From Prinia subflava (taxonomy: Eukaryota > Chordata > Aves > Passeriformes > Cisticolidae): a stretch of 64,000 nucleotides of DNA. A program made the position numbers and the translations under genes. Numbering within the stretch: position 1 is the stretch's first letter; each line of letters starts with the position of its first letter. Positions 51,101 to 62,905 of this stretch are shown one piece after another. The stretch covers positions 143,708,378 to 143,772,377 of the forward strand of contig NC_086247.1 of the NCBI RefSeq assembly GCF_021018805.1. Reading direction: 5' to 3'. Below the pieces are notes generated by a model, which did not search any database, was not told where the DNA came from, and saw only the letters and a list, made by a program, of their open reading frames with translations.

Positions 51101-54100
51101 CCATAAGGTAATTGCTATAAGGATCTCTTGAAATAATTTCAGTGTGTTTGTTCACTGTTGGTCTTTCTAAACCAATCCTATTATCAGGATGCAAAGTTGA
51201 TGTATGGACAAGGCTCAAATTAGGTTCAGGATTGAATTTTTGTCTTTTCACTGCATGCTTTAGATATTCAATCAGTGCTTTATCAATCAAGGTTTTATGA
51301 AAGTGAAAATTAATTCTTTTTTGTTTTCTTTAAGGGTATTATTTTTTTAATACCTGACCAGTCCTCAGCTTGCCACATCACCCCTTAATACTAATTTCCC
51401 TTTTAGATGTATCCCAGGCAAGTCACCATTTTAGATTCACAAATAGCTCTCTATTTACTTCTCCCAAATCTATTGCATAATCTTCTTTGTAATACCATAG
51501 TATTGATCACTGAAAGGATTAAGTAGATCTTTATGTTTTCAGACACTTTTAAAAATTATTTGGTCAACTTAGTGAGACTGAAACTGTAGTACAATTTGTC
51601 ATCTCAAAGGCAAGAAACCATTCAGAGTTAAGGATGTAACATCTCTGGGTGTTTTTTATGAGATCATGTTAATCACTGGCTGTGCCAGTGGCTTCCTGTG
51701 GGTCAGCAGTGATTTTATTTCATGACAGATTTTAGCTCTTTAAAAAAAAATTAAAAAATGGTTGCCAATCTGCATTATCCTTCTTGCTTTAAAGAAGTGG
51801 TGATTCATATTATCCACTCCTAAGATACCTCTTAGGATTTGCTGTGGCTGTGGGAGGAGTTCAGCAGAGAGAGTCCTTCAGACAGAAACTGCCAAAGCTT
51901 GCTACTTTAATCATTATTCCTAGTGCAAGTTACAGGCTTAAGCCTATTATTAGCTTGCATACAAAAAAACCCCCTAAATATATAATTCGACAACCAACTC
52001 CTAAAAATTACCCATTATCCATTTCTTTAAAAACTGTGAGTGCTTCTGTATTCAGGCCAGTTTCATGCTTGCTCTTAGTCACTGTCATGGGGCTGTGTGT
52101 TAATTTGACTGGAGCTGGCAGATGCAGGGTGTGCTGCTTAATGTGCTTGCCAGAACCTCGTCAGAGGTTAGTTTGCAAAGAAATAATACAGGATTTCTTT
52201 GCAGAGAAGCAGACTTTGGTTCAAGTATTTTCTTTTCCTTGCATTCATCCAATGGCCAGCTGCACAAGTGTCTCTCCAATTTTAGGGCTGTACTTCTGTT
52301 TGGATCACCAGGTTTAAACCTGAGCCTTCAAGCTGAAGTGCCTGACTGAGATTTCAAAACCCACTAAAACAGGAGTAAGTTTTTTCTTTGTTTTTCCATT
52401 CTTAAGTACAGCCTATTCTGTCAGAGGTTCGTGTGTGGTATGGGGCGGCTGTTTTATTCAGAAAGTCCTTATCTGACAGAACTGAATGGAGTCTGGGGAC
52501 AAAGAGAGTTACTTTCCTCTGTCCAAGGAAAGTGAAGGAATACTTTCAAGTGTTTCTTCTTTTGTTTTCCTGCATAATGGTATAAAGGCTTTCTTTTACA
52601 ACCCATGGATTGAGTTCAAGACTGCTCAATAGCATGTCTGGCTTTGGCCTTTCATGTTTTTGAACACAGATCCACAAAGGAAATGAGAAGGGAGCAAGGG
52701 ATGCTTCCTTCTGCAAGTTAGTCCAAACCCAAGAGCTGGATGCTCGGAATTCAGCAGGCTGATGTGAGAGACTCCAGGTCACAGGTCTGGGACAGTGTCA
52801 TGCTGGGAAGGTCACAGTGAAAGGGGCTGTGACTCGGTGATACTACTGAAGGGTTAGGTCTCCTTCCATGTAAAGCTCCTCTGGAAGATCCCCTTTGGGG
52901 TCATGGCTATTCTTTATCAGCAGAAGATGGCTGGCTGTGTCTGAAACCTGAATGACAGCATGGTTCAGACCCTCAGCTAGGTTACTCCACACGGGGAGCA
53001 CAAGGTGTGAGCCACTGGGTGAGCTCCCTATTTACACAGCAGACACCAGCTGAAAAATAGGTGGTGAAAAAGCAGCAAATAATGGAGTGTGTCAGGGAAG
53101 GTTCATTTCTTCAGTTCTTCAGTTTCCCATGTTGAAGAAAGGCAAGGTGTGAATCAACTCACTGTGCTGGAAGTAGCAGCCTGGTGCATCACTGAGCTGC
53201 TCAGAGGTAGGGAAAGAGTGGTCAGAGGTCAAGGGGATGGCAAGCCTTTAGCAGAGGTTGAAAGATATAAAAAGTCCTGGTAGCACTTACTCGCTTGAAA
53301 GAAGAGGATTAAGTCCTGACATTGACATTGGAAACACTGAACACGCTTTGAGGGAGCTGATGCCACCTGCTTTAAGAGGGAACTTCTGTGTTCCATTCTA
53401 AGACACTGTTGCCATTTATTTCAAGTGCTGACTGTAATGACTGAGAAAGCCATCGAAAATTTGTGCCTAACAGAGCAAATAATTGCATAAGGATCAAGCC
53501 TGTAATCACTCTGAATAAAAACTGGAACATTTGAACTTGAAAACATAGACTTCTGCTTGTAAAATTTCTCCTTACTTAATGACCATTGACATTACCCTTG
53601 GATTATAAAGACTGTAACATTTCTCTCTGGTAATTTTTTGTAATCAAGTAATGCAAGGAGCAAGAACTGCCAGTAAAAGTCCCTTCTCAACATGTATTCT
53701 TGATGGAAGATAATTGTGTCCAGAAGCAGGCTAGGATGATTTCTAGAGATGGATTTCATTTTTCTGGGGATTTTAAACCAAATAAGGAAAAAACATCATT
53801 CCATGTGTCACCGTTAGGATTGTAAAAGGGAGGAGAATCCTACTGTGTTTAACTATGTGAATGAACTAAGCTTTTATTTCTTCCCTGATTAAAAAGCTCT
53901 GAGCTTGTGTTTTTGGTATTGGCCTTTTTTTTTTTCAGCAGAGTAGCTAGAGTAGATTGGAAGGAAAATTGAAATGTGGCATCGTGGCTGATGCACATAC
54001 TCCAGTCTCCATCCCAGGCTTTGCCAAGCAGCAGTTACATGCTTATTCTCTGTAGCAGGTATTATAGTTAGACAGTACCTTTGGAAACAGCAAAATAAGT

Positions 54101-55529
54101 TAGATGTAGACTTGCAAAACCTTTGAATGTATTTAGCTGGAGAGCAGTAATGAGGTGAGAAAGGATAAACAGTAGTGCAGACACTGCAGAGATACTGCCT
54201 GTTTGCTCCAAATAATTGAAGTCCCATAGTGAGAAGTCAGCTGGTCTCTTGTAGAGTACCTAACATCCAGTGCACTGTGCTGGTTCCTTTCCCATCCAAC
54301 CCCCAACTGCTGTCCTTAGTCCTGGCCTTTGTGGGGGAAGTAGTATCTGTTGAAGCAATTTTGTAAAAAAAACCCCTGTTAAACTGGGTCAGAATTACAA
54401 TGAAATTTTTATAATCCATTTACTCCTGATTTATTACTTCATGAAGCAAAAAGGTAACCCAAAATATTATGTTTTTGAGAGCTTTGTTGTTAAAACCTGA
54501 ATAAAATGTTAAATTTTGAAGCACTTGAGAATTTTTTTCCCAATTACATTACTGGCCCTAACAGAAAAAGTAAAAGCTGAAATAATAACATTAAGGCATT
54601 TTGTTAAAGAGGAATCATACTCTAGTTTATGTAGCAAAATGAGCTGCTGGTGTTTTACATTGTATTTGGGGGAACTGGGGTTGGAATATGGCTTTAAACT
54701 GACTCAGTGTAGTCTTGGACTCTCTTGGAATGGCTGTCACCAACGATGACACTTGTGTCCCATTTTAATTTTACTGAAAAACTGGTTGTGGATGTAAGAT
54801 GAATCTTTCAGTTTGACCTCCTTTTTTGATCTTTGTCTTTGGGAGACTCAGACAAAAACTGAAAATAAGACTATAAATTAGAGCGAACCTTGCTAATGAG
54901 ACCTGGTTAATTACATTCAGTCGTGAGGTGAAATTTACTTAAACTCTGAATTCTCTCCCTATATGAAGGCCTTTCATTTTATCTTTCGTATCCAAGGTCA
55001 CATCATGGATCATAGGTTGACATTTTTAATAGTTTGTAAAATACTGTATTGTAATTTCTGGTATTATCCTAATTTGTCTTGGCTTGCTTTTAAAGGCTCG
55101 TTTGACAAGAAAAAGAGGGTGACAGTCTCTAGGAATTTTTGTTATTACCATGTTTTATTTTATGCAAAGAAACACCAGTGTATTTGACTTTCACAGTTAG
55201 TGAAAATCTTTTTTTTTTTGTGTACTGTTCACACTGGGTACAAGTCAGGAAATGTGCTTTGGATACTTCCAGACTAGAGGTATTCTTTGCACCTGATTTG
55301 AAGAGTGATGTAACTTATTCACAAAGCCCTATGCCTTTAAAGGATCACACTCAATATTGTTCACTCATATGACTTACATGTCATCAATTGTTTTGCAGCC
55401 TCAAGGCCATTTTACACATGGTTGGACAGTTAAATGTTTAAAATGATTTTGGGAAGGGCCAGGAGCTATAAGAGTCATTGGATTCCTTACAATTGTGTTT
55501 GAAATGTTACAAGCAGCAGTTGTGTCCTG

Positions 55530-55790
55530 TGCATCTGCGGAATGTGGGTAGGTCAGATAATCCGGCCCAGGGCGGAGGGGCGGTTTTGCAGTTCCTCTGT
55601 GACAAGACCTCATTAGCAGCACACAGTTCAGCCCTGGTGGTGCCATCTGCTTGCAAACCCTCCTGGATCCTGCCAGCCCAAGTTCAAAGGCATCCTGAAG
55701 ATCTGTTGGAGCAGCCAAGTCCTGAGAAGACGCTCACGGAGGTGGCAATTGTGATCCCAGGGAGCGCCACACAGGGATCGTCGAGCTGTG
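55530..55790. other. Isolated CpG-bearing, GC-richer patch in intron 1
   Basis: About nine CpG dinucleotides occur here (for example tccggcccagggcggagg at about 55560 and gggatcgtcgagctg at about 55773), while the surrounding kilobases have almost none. Open frames of about 105 residues occur on both strands, an effect of composition. It may be a young repeat such as an LTR fragment, or a regulatory element; I cannot place it in a family. Confidence 0.4.
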
Positions 55791-56490
55791 GGTAAACTCA
55801 ACAAAAAAGGGAGCAAAACCCACACATAATATAAAATTAATCTGTGAGTTCTGTGAAGTTATTCCAAGAAAACACATGTACAGCATAGTGGCACTCAGAT
55901 GAAGTAAGCAAAAAGAAGCTTCAATTATAACAAGTAAAGTAAGGGATGGAGATTATCCTGGTACATGCTCTCATGCCTGGGAGCTGAGACTAGTTGGAAA
56001 TAAATGAGTTTTATGAAGAAATTTCTCCAAGAGCAGATTATTGTGTAGTGGTTTCCTGAAGCTTCACTACAGCTTTACATTTATAAGTCCCTGTTGTCAG
56101 GAGTAGGATATTGAACCAAATAGCTGACTAGTCCAATCTGATATTCCAGATCTATTGTGAAAAAAGGGATGAGCAGAAGGATACTGCAGTCCAAATTGTG
56201 ATAGCAGAAAATTGTGTTTAATGAAAAAGTTATTTAGGGTTCATATAGGCAAGACATGGAATGAAGCATTTCTATTGCAGATAAGAAAATGCATAAAGGA
56301 AAAAAAAACATTGTTTAACTGTGTGGAAGATTGAAGTTGAGCATTTGAGATTTTAATGAGTCAGGAATATGGAGCAGAAATACACTGATATTTCAGTTTA
56401 GAAATACTTTGCTGTTTTCTTTCTTTGGCTGAAATGTTGTGCCGTATGTGAATTCTAAAAATACCACTCTCAAGTCCTGTTGTCAAAATA

Positions 56491-56634
56491 GTTTTCCTTT
56501 AAAGCAGCACATAACAAACTGCCATTTTCACTGTCCAAAATTACATTTGTGTGTAATCATGAGTTTTCCTTTAAAACAGCACACAACAAACTGCCATTTT
56601 CACTGTCCAAAATTATGTTTGTGTGTAATTATGC
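56491..56634. repeat. 72-bp tandem duplication, two copies
   Basis: Copy 1 (56491-56562) and copy 2 (56563-56634) both begin gttttcctttaaa and share the core aactgccattttcactgtcc. They differ at 6 of 72 positions, five of them transitions. The period is a multiple of three, so an open frame continues through both copies and gives a repeated peptide; I regard that frame as incidental. Confidence 0.95.
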
Positions 56635-56870
56635 ATTTTAGCAATGCAATCTTAAGTTCTGTTAAAAACCATGAAAGGTGGGTTTGCATAGTGCAGTCAG
56701 TGTGTCTGCAGGGCTTTGCTTGGCCCTGCTCGCCTGCTTTGCCAGTTGATAGAGGCTGCTCCCCATGTGGTGATGTTTCACTTTCAGTAGAGGCTCTCTG
56801 TGTAATGTCAGGGACAGAAATAGGAATGAAGTTGGCAAATTTAGAACTAGCGATATTTTAGGGTGAGGTC

Positions 56871-56895
56871 TTTTTTTTTTTTTTTTTTTTTTTTT
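56871..56895. repeat. Poly-T tract (25 T)
   Basis: An uninterrupted run of 25 T directly after 'gggtgaggtc'. No recognisable retroposon body on either side. Confidence 0.92.
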
Positions 56896-56899
56896 ACTT

Positions 56900-59850
56900 A
56901 CAGTGATTTCATGTGTGGAAACTTTGGAAACTTGGTGGTGTTGTTGATGGTGGTGGTTTGGGGTGTGTTTGTGGAAGGTTGGTTGTGCCCCATCCTCCTG
57001 TTTGATGCAGAACTTGGCCCTGTGTTTAAGTCTTTGGTTTTCCCAACTGCTGACTGAGGCCTTGTAAACACTGGAGGGATCAGTGCTGTGTTTTGGGTTT
57101 GTAGGAATGAACTTTGTGACAGCAAGTTATGACCAGGCAGAGAATATTTCACCCAATTATTTTCCAGCAGTGAATTTCCTATAAAAATATCACAGGGATA
57201 TTTTTTTCTTTACCTGTGTGTAAAGAAAATCTCCTTGTACATATTAAAAAATGTATTTATAAGGAAAAATCCCTCTCTGCTTATGAAAGGTTTTTGGTGA
57301 GAGACTGTAACCCCCATTTTACATTTCAGGTCCAGTTATTTCTTTATCTTCCTTTTAAAATTGAGTAATCTGCACTGTCACTCCTAATTCTGTACAACAA
57401 TGCGGGTCCTGTTTCAATCCTATTTAGAACAATAAGATATCCAATTTGCTGCTAAATGGCTTGACAGACTGTTTAGTTCTCCATGAGCTCCAAGTGGGTG
57501 TCAGACCTTCCAACGTATTCGTATGTCAGCTGCAATTTTATAGATACTCTTTACCCCTGTAAGTATATAAAGACATTAGATGGCAAAGAGAAAGTGTTTG
57601 TTGGTATTGTCTTCTGGAAAGAAAGGCAATTCAATGTTTACAAAACTCTCATGTCAATAAGACAGAGTTATTAATGTTTTATTTTTGTGAAGAAAGACTT
57701 GAAATTGTTTCAGCTTCAGAATAGAAGAATTGCATCATAAAATCCTGACACTAAATTAGGAAAGGATTATGCTGAAGAGAAAGCCCCATTCATTGCTCAG
57801 AAATCCTGTCACAGACAGAGGGAGAGGATCTTTACCGTTGGCTGAAGGGACTGGAGATTTTGTGCATGATGTATTGCACCGTTTTATGACAGATGCTCAT
57901 TGTTTAGTGACTTTTATACTTCAGCTAAATTCGTACAGCTTACTTTGCTAACAAAGAATAATTATTAGAGTTAATATGCCATCAGCAATGCACATTATAG
58001 GCTTACTGGATTTGAGAGCTTATTTAACATTTTTAAGAAAACCAAAACCTTTTATTGAAATTGGTGTGTTTTCCTTTTTTTCTACCTACAAAATAATAAG
58101 CAAACAAATGTGAAAATGCAAAAAGAGGGAAACTGGCAAACTCATTCTTTGAAAAGGAATCAGATTGTTTGTGACTTGTACAGCTACTGTCTAACACTGT
58201 GCCTGATGATCATAATTGGTCTTTCAAACAATATATACAAATTAATTGACATTTCTATCTGGCATTCGTCTAGGATGTAAATACGGGCTTTGATTGCAAT
58301 TCAGATTAGTCTGAAATTTAATATCTGGTTATAATCAGAATTGCTAAAGATGTCTAGCTAATTTAATTGACATAATTGTTATAACATCTCTAATTTTATG
58401 TTGATGTCTGAGGTAATGACTGCTGAGTCACCTCTGCTTTGGGAGGCTTTTAAAATAAAAATGAGCTTACACAGGACTCAGTTGAAAACATGTAAAAAAA
58501 GAGAGTTTATATCAGTTTTTCTCTCTCTTTTGGTAGGTTGCTGGAGGGGAATGAATGAAATCTGGAGGTGTACAGCGGTATACCAGCCCTATTATTCTCT
58601 AGTAAAGATCAGCATGAAAAAGCAAATGGCTCAGTTATTGGACTGAATCATTGTTACTTATTTACAGGACCAAAATAGTTTCCTTCACATAAAAAAGCCT
58701 TCAGCAAGTTCTCCTCAGATAGGAGGATTTATTTATGAAGTCTCTCTGGGATAATGTGGGATGATTCACTGTTTTTGCTCCTTGCCAAAAATGACTCCAG
58801 CAGATTAGGAGAATTTAAGCTATTGTAAGTACTGGATAACTTGTTAAAGTAAGCCAGGGGCCTAATTCAGCTGGAAGTGCTGAAGGACAGTTAAAAATCT
58901 ACCTGATTTTTAAGGAGACAACTTGCTGGTGGTGGGCTGTGCTGGTTGGCTGCTGACATCCCTGTGCTGCCACAAGCAGTCCAAGCTACTTGGGTGGGAG
59001 TGACTTTCCAGTGCAGAAATGAGGACACTGTCATTCCCCAGCCTTCCCTCTGATGCAAAAGCTTAAAAATTTTCTCAAGTCGGCCGGAGTAGAGCTGAAC
59101 ATCGGTTTATGAGCTAAAATTATCTTGATTACTTGACCGTAGAGATCAGTCTCCTGACTTTGACTTCACCCCGTGTCTCCAGCTGAGGACAAATGCGTGA
59201 TTGTGTGTGGAAGATGAGAAACCAAACGGACTGCTTAATTCAGGATGTGCTGCCAGACAGACCCTGTTCCTGATTTGGGGAGGAGGGGAGTGGGGGGAAG
59301 CTGGAGAAGCAGGAGGAAGAGAGGAGCTGTTGGCATTTGTGCAGCTCTGGGGCTGTGGGCACTGCAGGCTGTGCCTGAGGTGTGCCTGAGTGCTCAGGAG
59401 GCAGCCTTCTATCTGACTAAAACCTGGGTATTATTGCCTTCAGTTCTGTGAATGTTTTATGTTTTAACCCTTGAAAGCTGAAGATTCAGTACAAAGGTAG
59501 TGATTGCCAAGATTTATTTTATCCATGTTCTGTGTCTGTCTGGATTCCATTTGCAGAAGGTTTCTCATTTCTAGTGGACTACTTGAGTTTAGGCTTTATG
59601 TGCTGTTCTCAAAATTCAGATGTTCTCTGTCAACATAATGGTTGTCTAACCAGCTATCCATCCTGCTGCTCCTGGATTTTCAGTAAGCTTTTCAAATGTC
59701 TGAGAAGATAAAGCTTTCCTTAGAGCAGAAATTATCTTCCTCACTCTAGTCGGGTGTCTTTTTTCTTTTCTGGTTTGGCAAGTGCCAGCAGATGATATCA
59801 GATGTGAGAAGATCCACTCACTACCTTGTCAAAGATGCAGGGTTTTTGCA
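56900..59850. other. Intron 1 segment, with a homeodomain-site-rich stretch
   Basis: No exon or transposon recognised. The part from about 58190 to 58400 is dense in TAATT/AATTA/ATTGA cores and also has SOX-like (acaat) and TCF-like (ctttgat) motifs, a composition often seen in conserved developmental enhancers. This is inference from motif density only. Confidence 0.35.
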
Positions 59851-59857
59851 AACAGCA

Positions 59858-59908
59858 GGATATATCCTACTGGATATATATCCTGGATATATATCCTGGA
59901 TTTATCCA
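59858..59908. repeat. 13-bp tandem repeat of palindromic units
   Basis: Two perfect copies of ctggatatatatc (59870-59882 and 59883-59895) are followed by a diverged third (ctggatttatcca) and preceded by the palindrome aggatatatcct (59858-59869). Each unit contains ggatatatatcc, itself a perfect palindrome, so the array can form several short hairpins. Confidence 0.9.
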
Positions 59909-59909
59909 G

Positions 59910-62790
59910 GCTGTGCTGCAACAGTGGTTTGGGTCATCTCTGGCCTTGTCAGAGGGGACAGTCACAATGATTGTGGGCAAACCATCCCACCTTCAGGCTT
60001 TTGTAGGTGCTGCAGAGGGGCAATATGTCATGTATCATTTGAATATTGTTTTAAAATGGGAAGAGTGGATTAATATTCCTCAGGGAACTGCAGAGGAGGT
60101 CTGCTGATGTCTCCATCTGCTCGTGTCCCTCCCTGAGAGATGAGCCTTGTCGTGCTCAGGAGCAGTGTTTTCACAGAGGTAACCATCATTGCTCTGACAT
60201 CAGGTGTCTAATAATAACTGCCTGGCAAGTCATCCTCTCTTCTGCTTCACCCACTCTTAGTCACTATACCAGTTTCTGTAGGCTACAAGTAGTAGGCTAT
60301 TTATTAAAAGCAGTAACTAGTGAAAAATGGTTTTCTTAATCAAGTTTCTCCTGCCAAGAATGTAAAATCAGACCAATTTTAGGTGCTTTGAATCTTGTCC
60401 AAGTCAGATTACTTGGCAACTCATGTTACCTCAGCTGCTTCCATACCTTCCATTCACATTCCAGGTGCTGAGGAGCACTATTTGAAAATTTGTGGTTATT
60501 AAAACTAATGCCTTAAAATCCTTTGTGAGGGAATAAAGGTGTTTGGGCAGCATCCTCCCTGTGTCCCACCCACACCTGGCACTGCATTGCCAGAGAGTCT
60601 TCATTTACTCTGAAAGAGAGGGTCAAGGTTATCTGAGAATAAATCACCCTGTTTCTTTTCCCTCTCACCTCAGGGTTACCCATGGGGTCATGCCTAGAAA
60701 TGCCAAGGGGAAGCATGGGCCTGCTGAAACCTGCCTGCAGGCACAGGGGGTTGTGGTTCTTCTGACCTTGTTGACTTAACAGGTCAGTAGCTGTGCTTAT
60801 CCCGGTTTTCCAGGTAAGCTCACTTGTCCCCAGGTACTTGCAGGAATGTGACATTTCATTTCTTTTTTATAATCTGTCACTGATTGACAAGCTCTTTGCA
60901 TGGGGGAGCCATTCTGACAGCAGGGGAGCAGCAAAGCCAGGCACCCTCTGCTTCCCTCACCGGCTGGAGCTCGTCCTGCCTGCCGGGAAGGGCGGAGAGC
61001 TGGGAATGCCCTGGAGAGCTGCCTGGAATGGCATCCAGAAATGTGGGCTTGTAGCAAAAAATACCTTTCTAATTTAGTTTGTTCAATTTGTAGGTCAATA
61101 TCCTGCTAACAAAAAAGAAAAAGAATTGTATAGATTGGGAGTTTCCCAGCGGAAGATTATTTGTGAATAGAAAAGCTTATGTTGCTGGAACTCATTGCTC
61201 TGAAGGACTGACAATCTTTGATACCACCTGACAATTTAACTGGAAGCTGTCTAATGCCCTAGAGACTCCACCACATTGTCATTTTACTTCATCTTACCTA
61301 CATAAGATTGTCAGTGTGCTAGTTTGTGGGAATGTTCCTCTTTAACTTTTGCACCATCCTTTTCAGGTATTCATGTTTCTGTTTTCAGTATGAACTCATG
61401 TTTTTATGGACTATAGAGGGGAAGGAGCACAAATTAAAAAATTTTAAATTTTAGAGCTTTTTTCACTAAGTTGATTTATAGTCTGTGTTTCTGGGCCAAC
61501 ACCTTAGTTCCTTGTGTGTTAAAACTGAGGAATAGACTTGCTGCTTCCATGAGGATCATAATTTTATTGGTCTTTCTGTTAGGTACATTTCTGTGACATT
61601 TTAAAAATAATTGTATTATCGAAGTTATTTCTGGAGTATTTCTCTTTTTGTCAGGGCATTTTGTGCCTCAGTGCACAGTTGTGTTTTTTCTTTCAACTTA
61701 GCATTTTTTGTTCATTCCAGCTATATTGCTGAAGTTTTTCTCCTCACAAATTAATAGGAAGAAGTATCATTAAGTAGTCTTAGGAAGATGCCAGTGTTGA
61801 GCTTTTAAACAGTCTTATAGTACTGGGAAAATACAGATGCTTGGCTGAAGTTAGGGAAGAGCAGGGTTGGAGTTAAGGCTTTGGATTAGCCTTTTTTGCC
61901 ACCTGCCTTCTTTCAGCCACCTTTTGTACCTCTGAGATTCAGGGCTGCTCTTTGGTGCAGAATGAGTGTGTTTGACAGATGAGCTGGCTGGTTAGAGGAA
62001 CATGGTTTTAAAAACTATCTGCACTGAAACAGCTGGAAAACATCTTTCTCAGTCCAGCTTCAAGAAAGAGTAATAGATGTATTTGACAGCATTGATATTT
62101 CACTACCACTTGCTGTTAATCATTAAAATTTATGCAAAAAACAGTGCAGGGAAGCACCAGGACATAAATGGGACTTAAGTGTCTATGGAAGAGACAGACA
62201 AGAGAGGGGAATGTGCTTGTGGCTGTGTGAGCGTGCTTGGATAAAGGACCATGATGGAGGATCTGGGTCTGCTGGTCTGAGTGCCTAGAGGGTACTGAGT
62301 TGGTTTATATTTTATTTATTTAATTGCTTTTGTGAAAGGGGTGGTGTATATTTATATTGTGTGGTATTGTGGGGCTACATTATAAATATTTTATTGGAGG
62401 AGTAAAATATCATATAGCAGTAATTTCATCCTTCTTTGTTGAAAATAGTCTGTCTTCCGGGGATGTTAAAAATTGTTGCTGGTGTTTGATTATTTTACTT
62501 TAATAGATCATCTGGAGTTTTAAAATTCTTATGAGACCTGCTCTAAGTTTTCTGCCTGAGAGAGAGAGTTTGCTGCTCCCTTCCTCCCTTATAGCCACAC
62601 TGCTTGGCAGCTGCTCAGCCTCAGTGGTGCTTGCTGGTGGGTGAGATGGCCATACAAACTGCAGGAATCAGACAGCTGAGACAGGCACCTAGGACCACTG
62701 TCTTTTCAGTCCAGGATCAGACAGTGGAGCTTTATTTTTGTTTTATTTTAGGTTTTTTGAATTTTGACTTCTGTCTGTGACATGAGGAGG
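59910..62790. other. Intron 1 segment, no feature recognised
   Basis: AT-rich sequence with one GC-richer patch near 60900-61030. Open frames there, up to 113 residues, resemble no family I know. No RNA gene or repeat identified. Confidence 0.5.
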
Positions 62791-62799
62791 GTGGGGCTG

Positions 62800-62905
62800 A
62801 TCTGACTGGGGGAGTAAAGGAGCTGAAGGTTCTTCTCGTGGTATCCAGTGATAGGACAAGAGGCAGTGGGCACAGACTGAAATACATTAAATTCTGCTAA
62901 AGGAC
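62800..62905 (+). repeat. CR1 LINE internal fragment, sense
   Basis: The block 'ggtatccagtgataggacaa' followed by 'gaggcagtgggcacagactg' and 'aaatacattaaattctgct' matches the well-conserved CR1 segment that lies a few hundred bases before the 3' end (gtgataggacaagaggcaacgggcacaaactgaaa). Both the 5' part and the usual 3' terminus are missing, so this is a fragment of an older insertion. Confidence 0.85.

Larger units (their letters stand above)
47467..55500. other. Intron 1 segment, no gene recognised
   Basis: AT-rich unique sequence with an AT-only stretch at 47712-47756 and a small hairpin at 48108-48134. Open frames such as the 157-residue one at 51844-52317 are of low complexity or random composition. 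No transposon recognised. Confidence 0.5.

Noticed and set aside
51844..52317. 157-residue plus-strand open frame in intron 1
   Set aside because: No recognisable domain, no good initiation context, and mixed low-complexity composition; a frame of this length can arise by chance in a 64-kb window read in six frames.
55401..55825. Overlapping 105-residue open frames on both strands
   Set aside because: Both-strand openness reflects local GC and CpG content. Neither protein shows a family motif, and no splice or poly(A) logic surrounds them.
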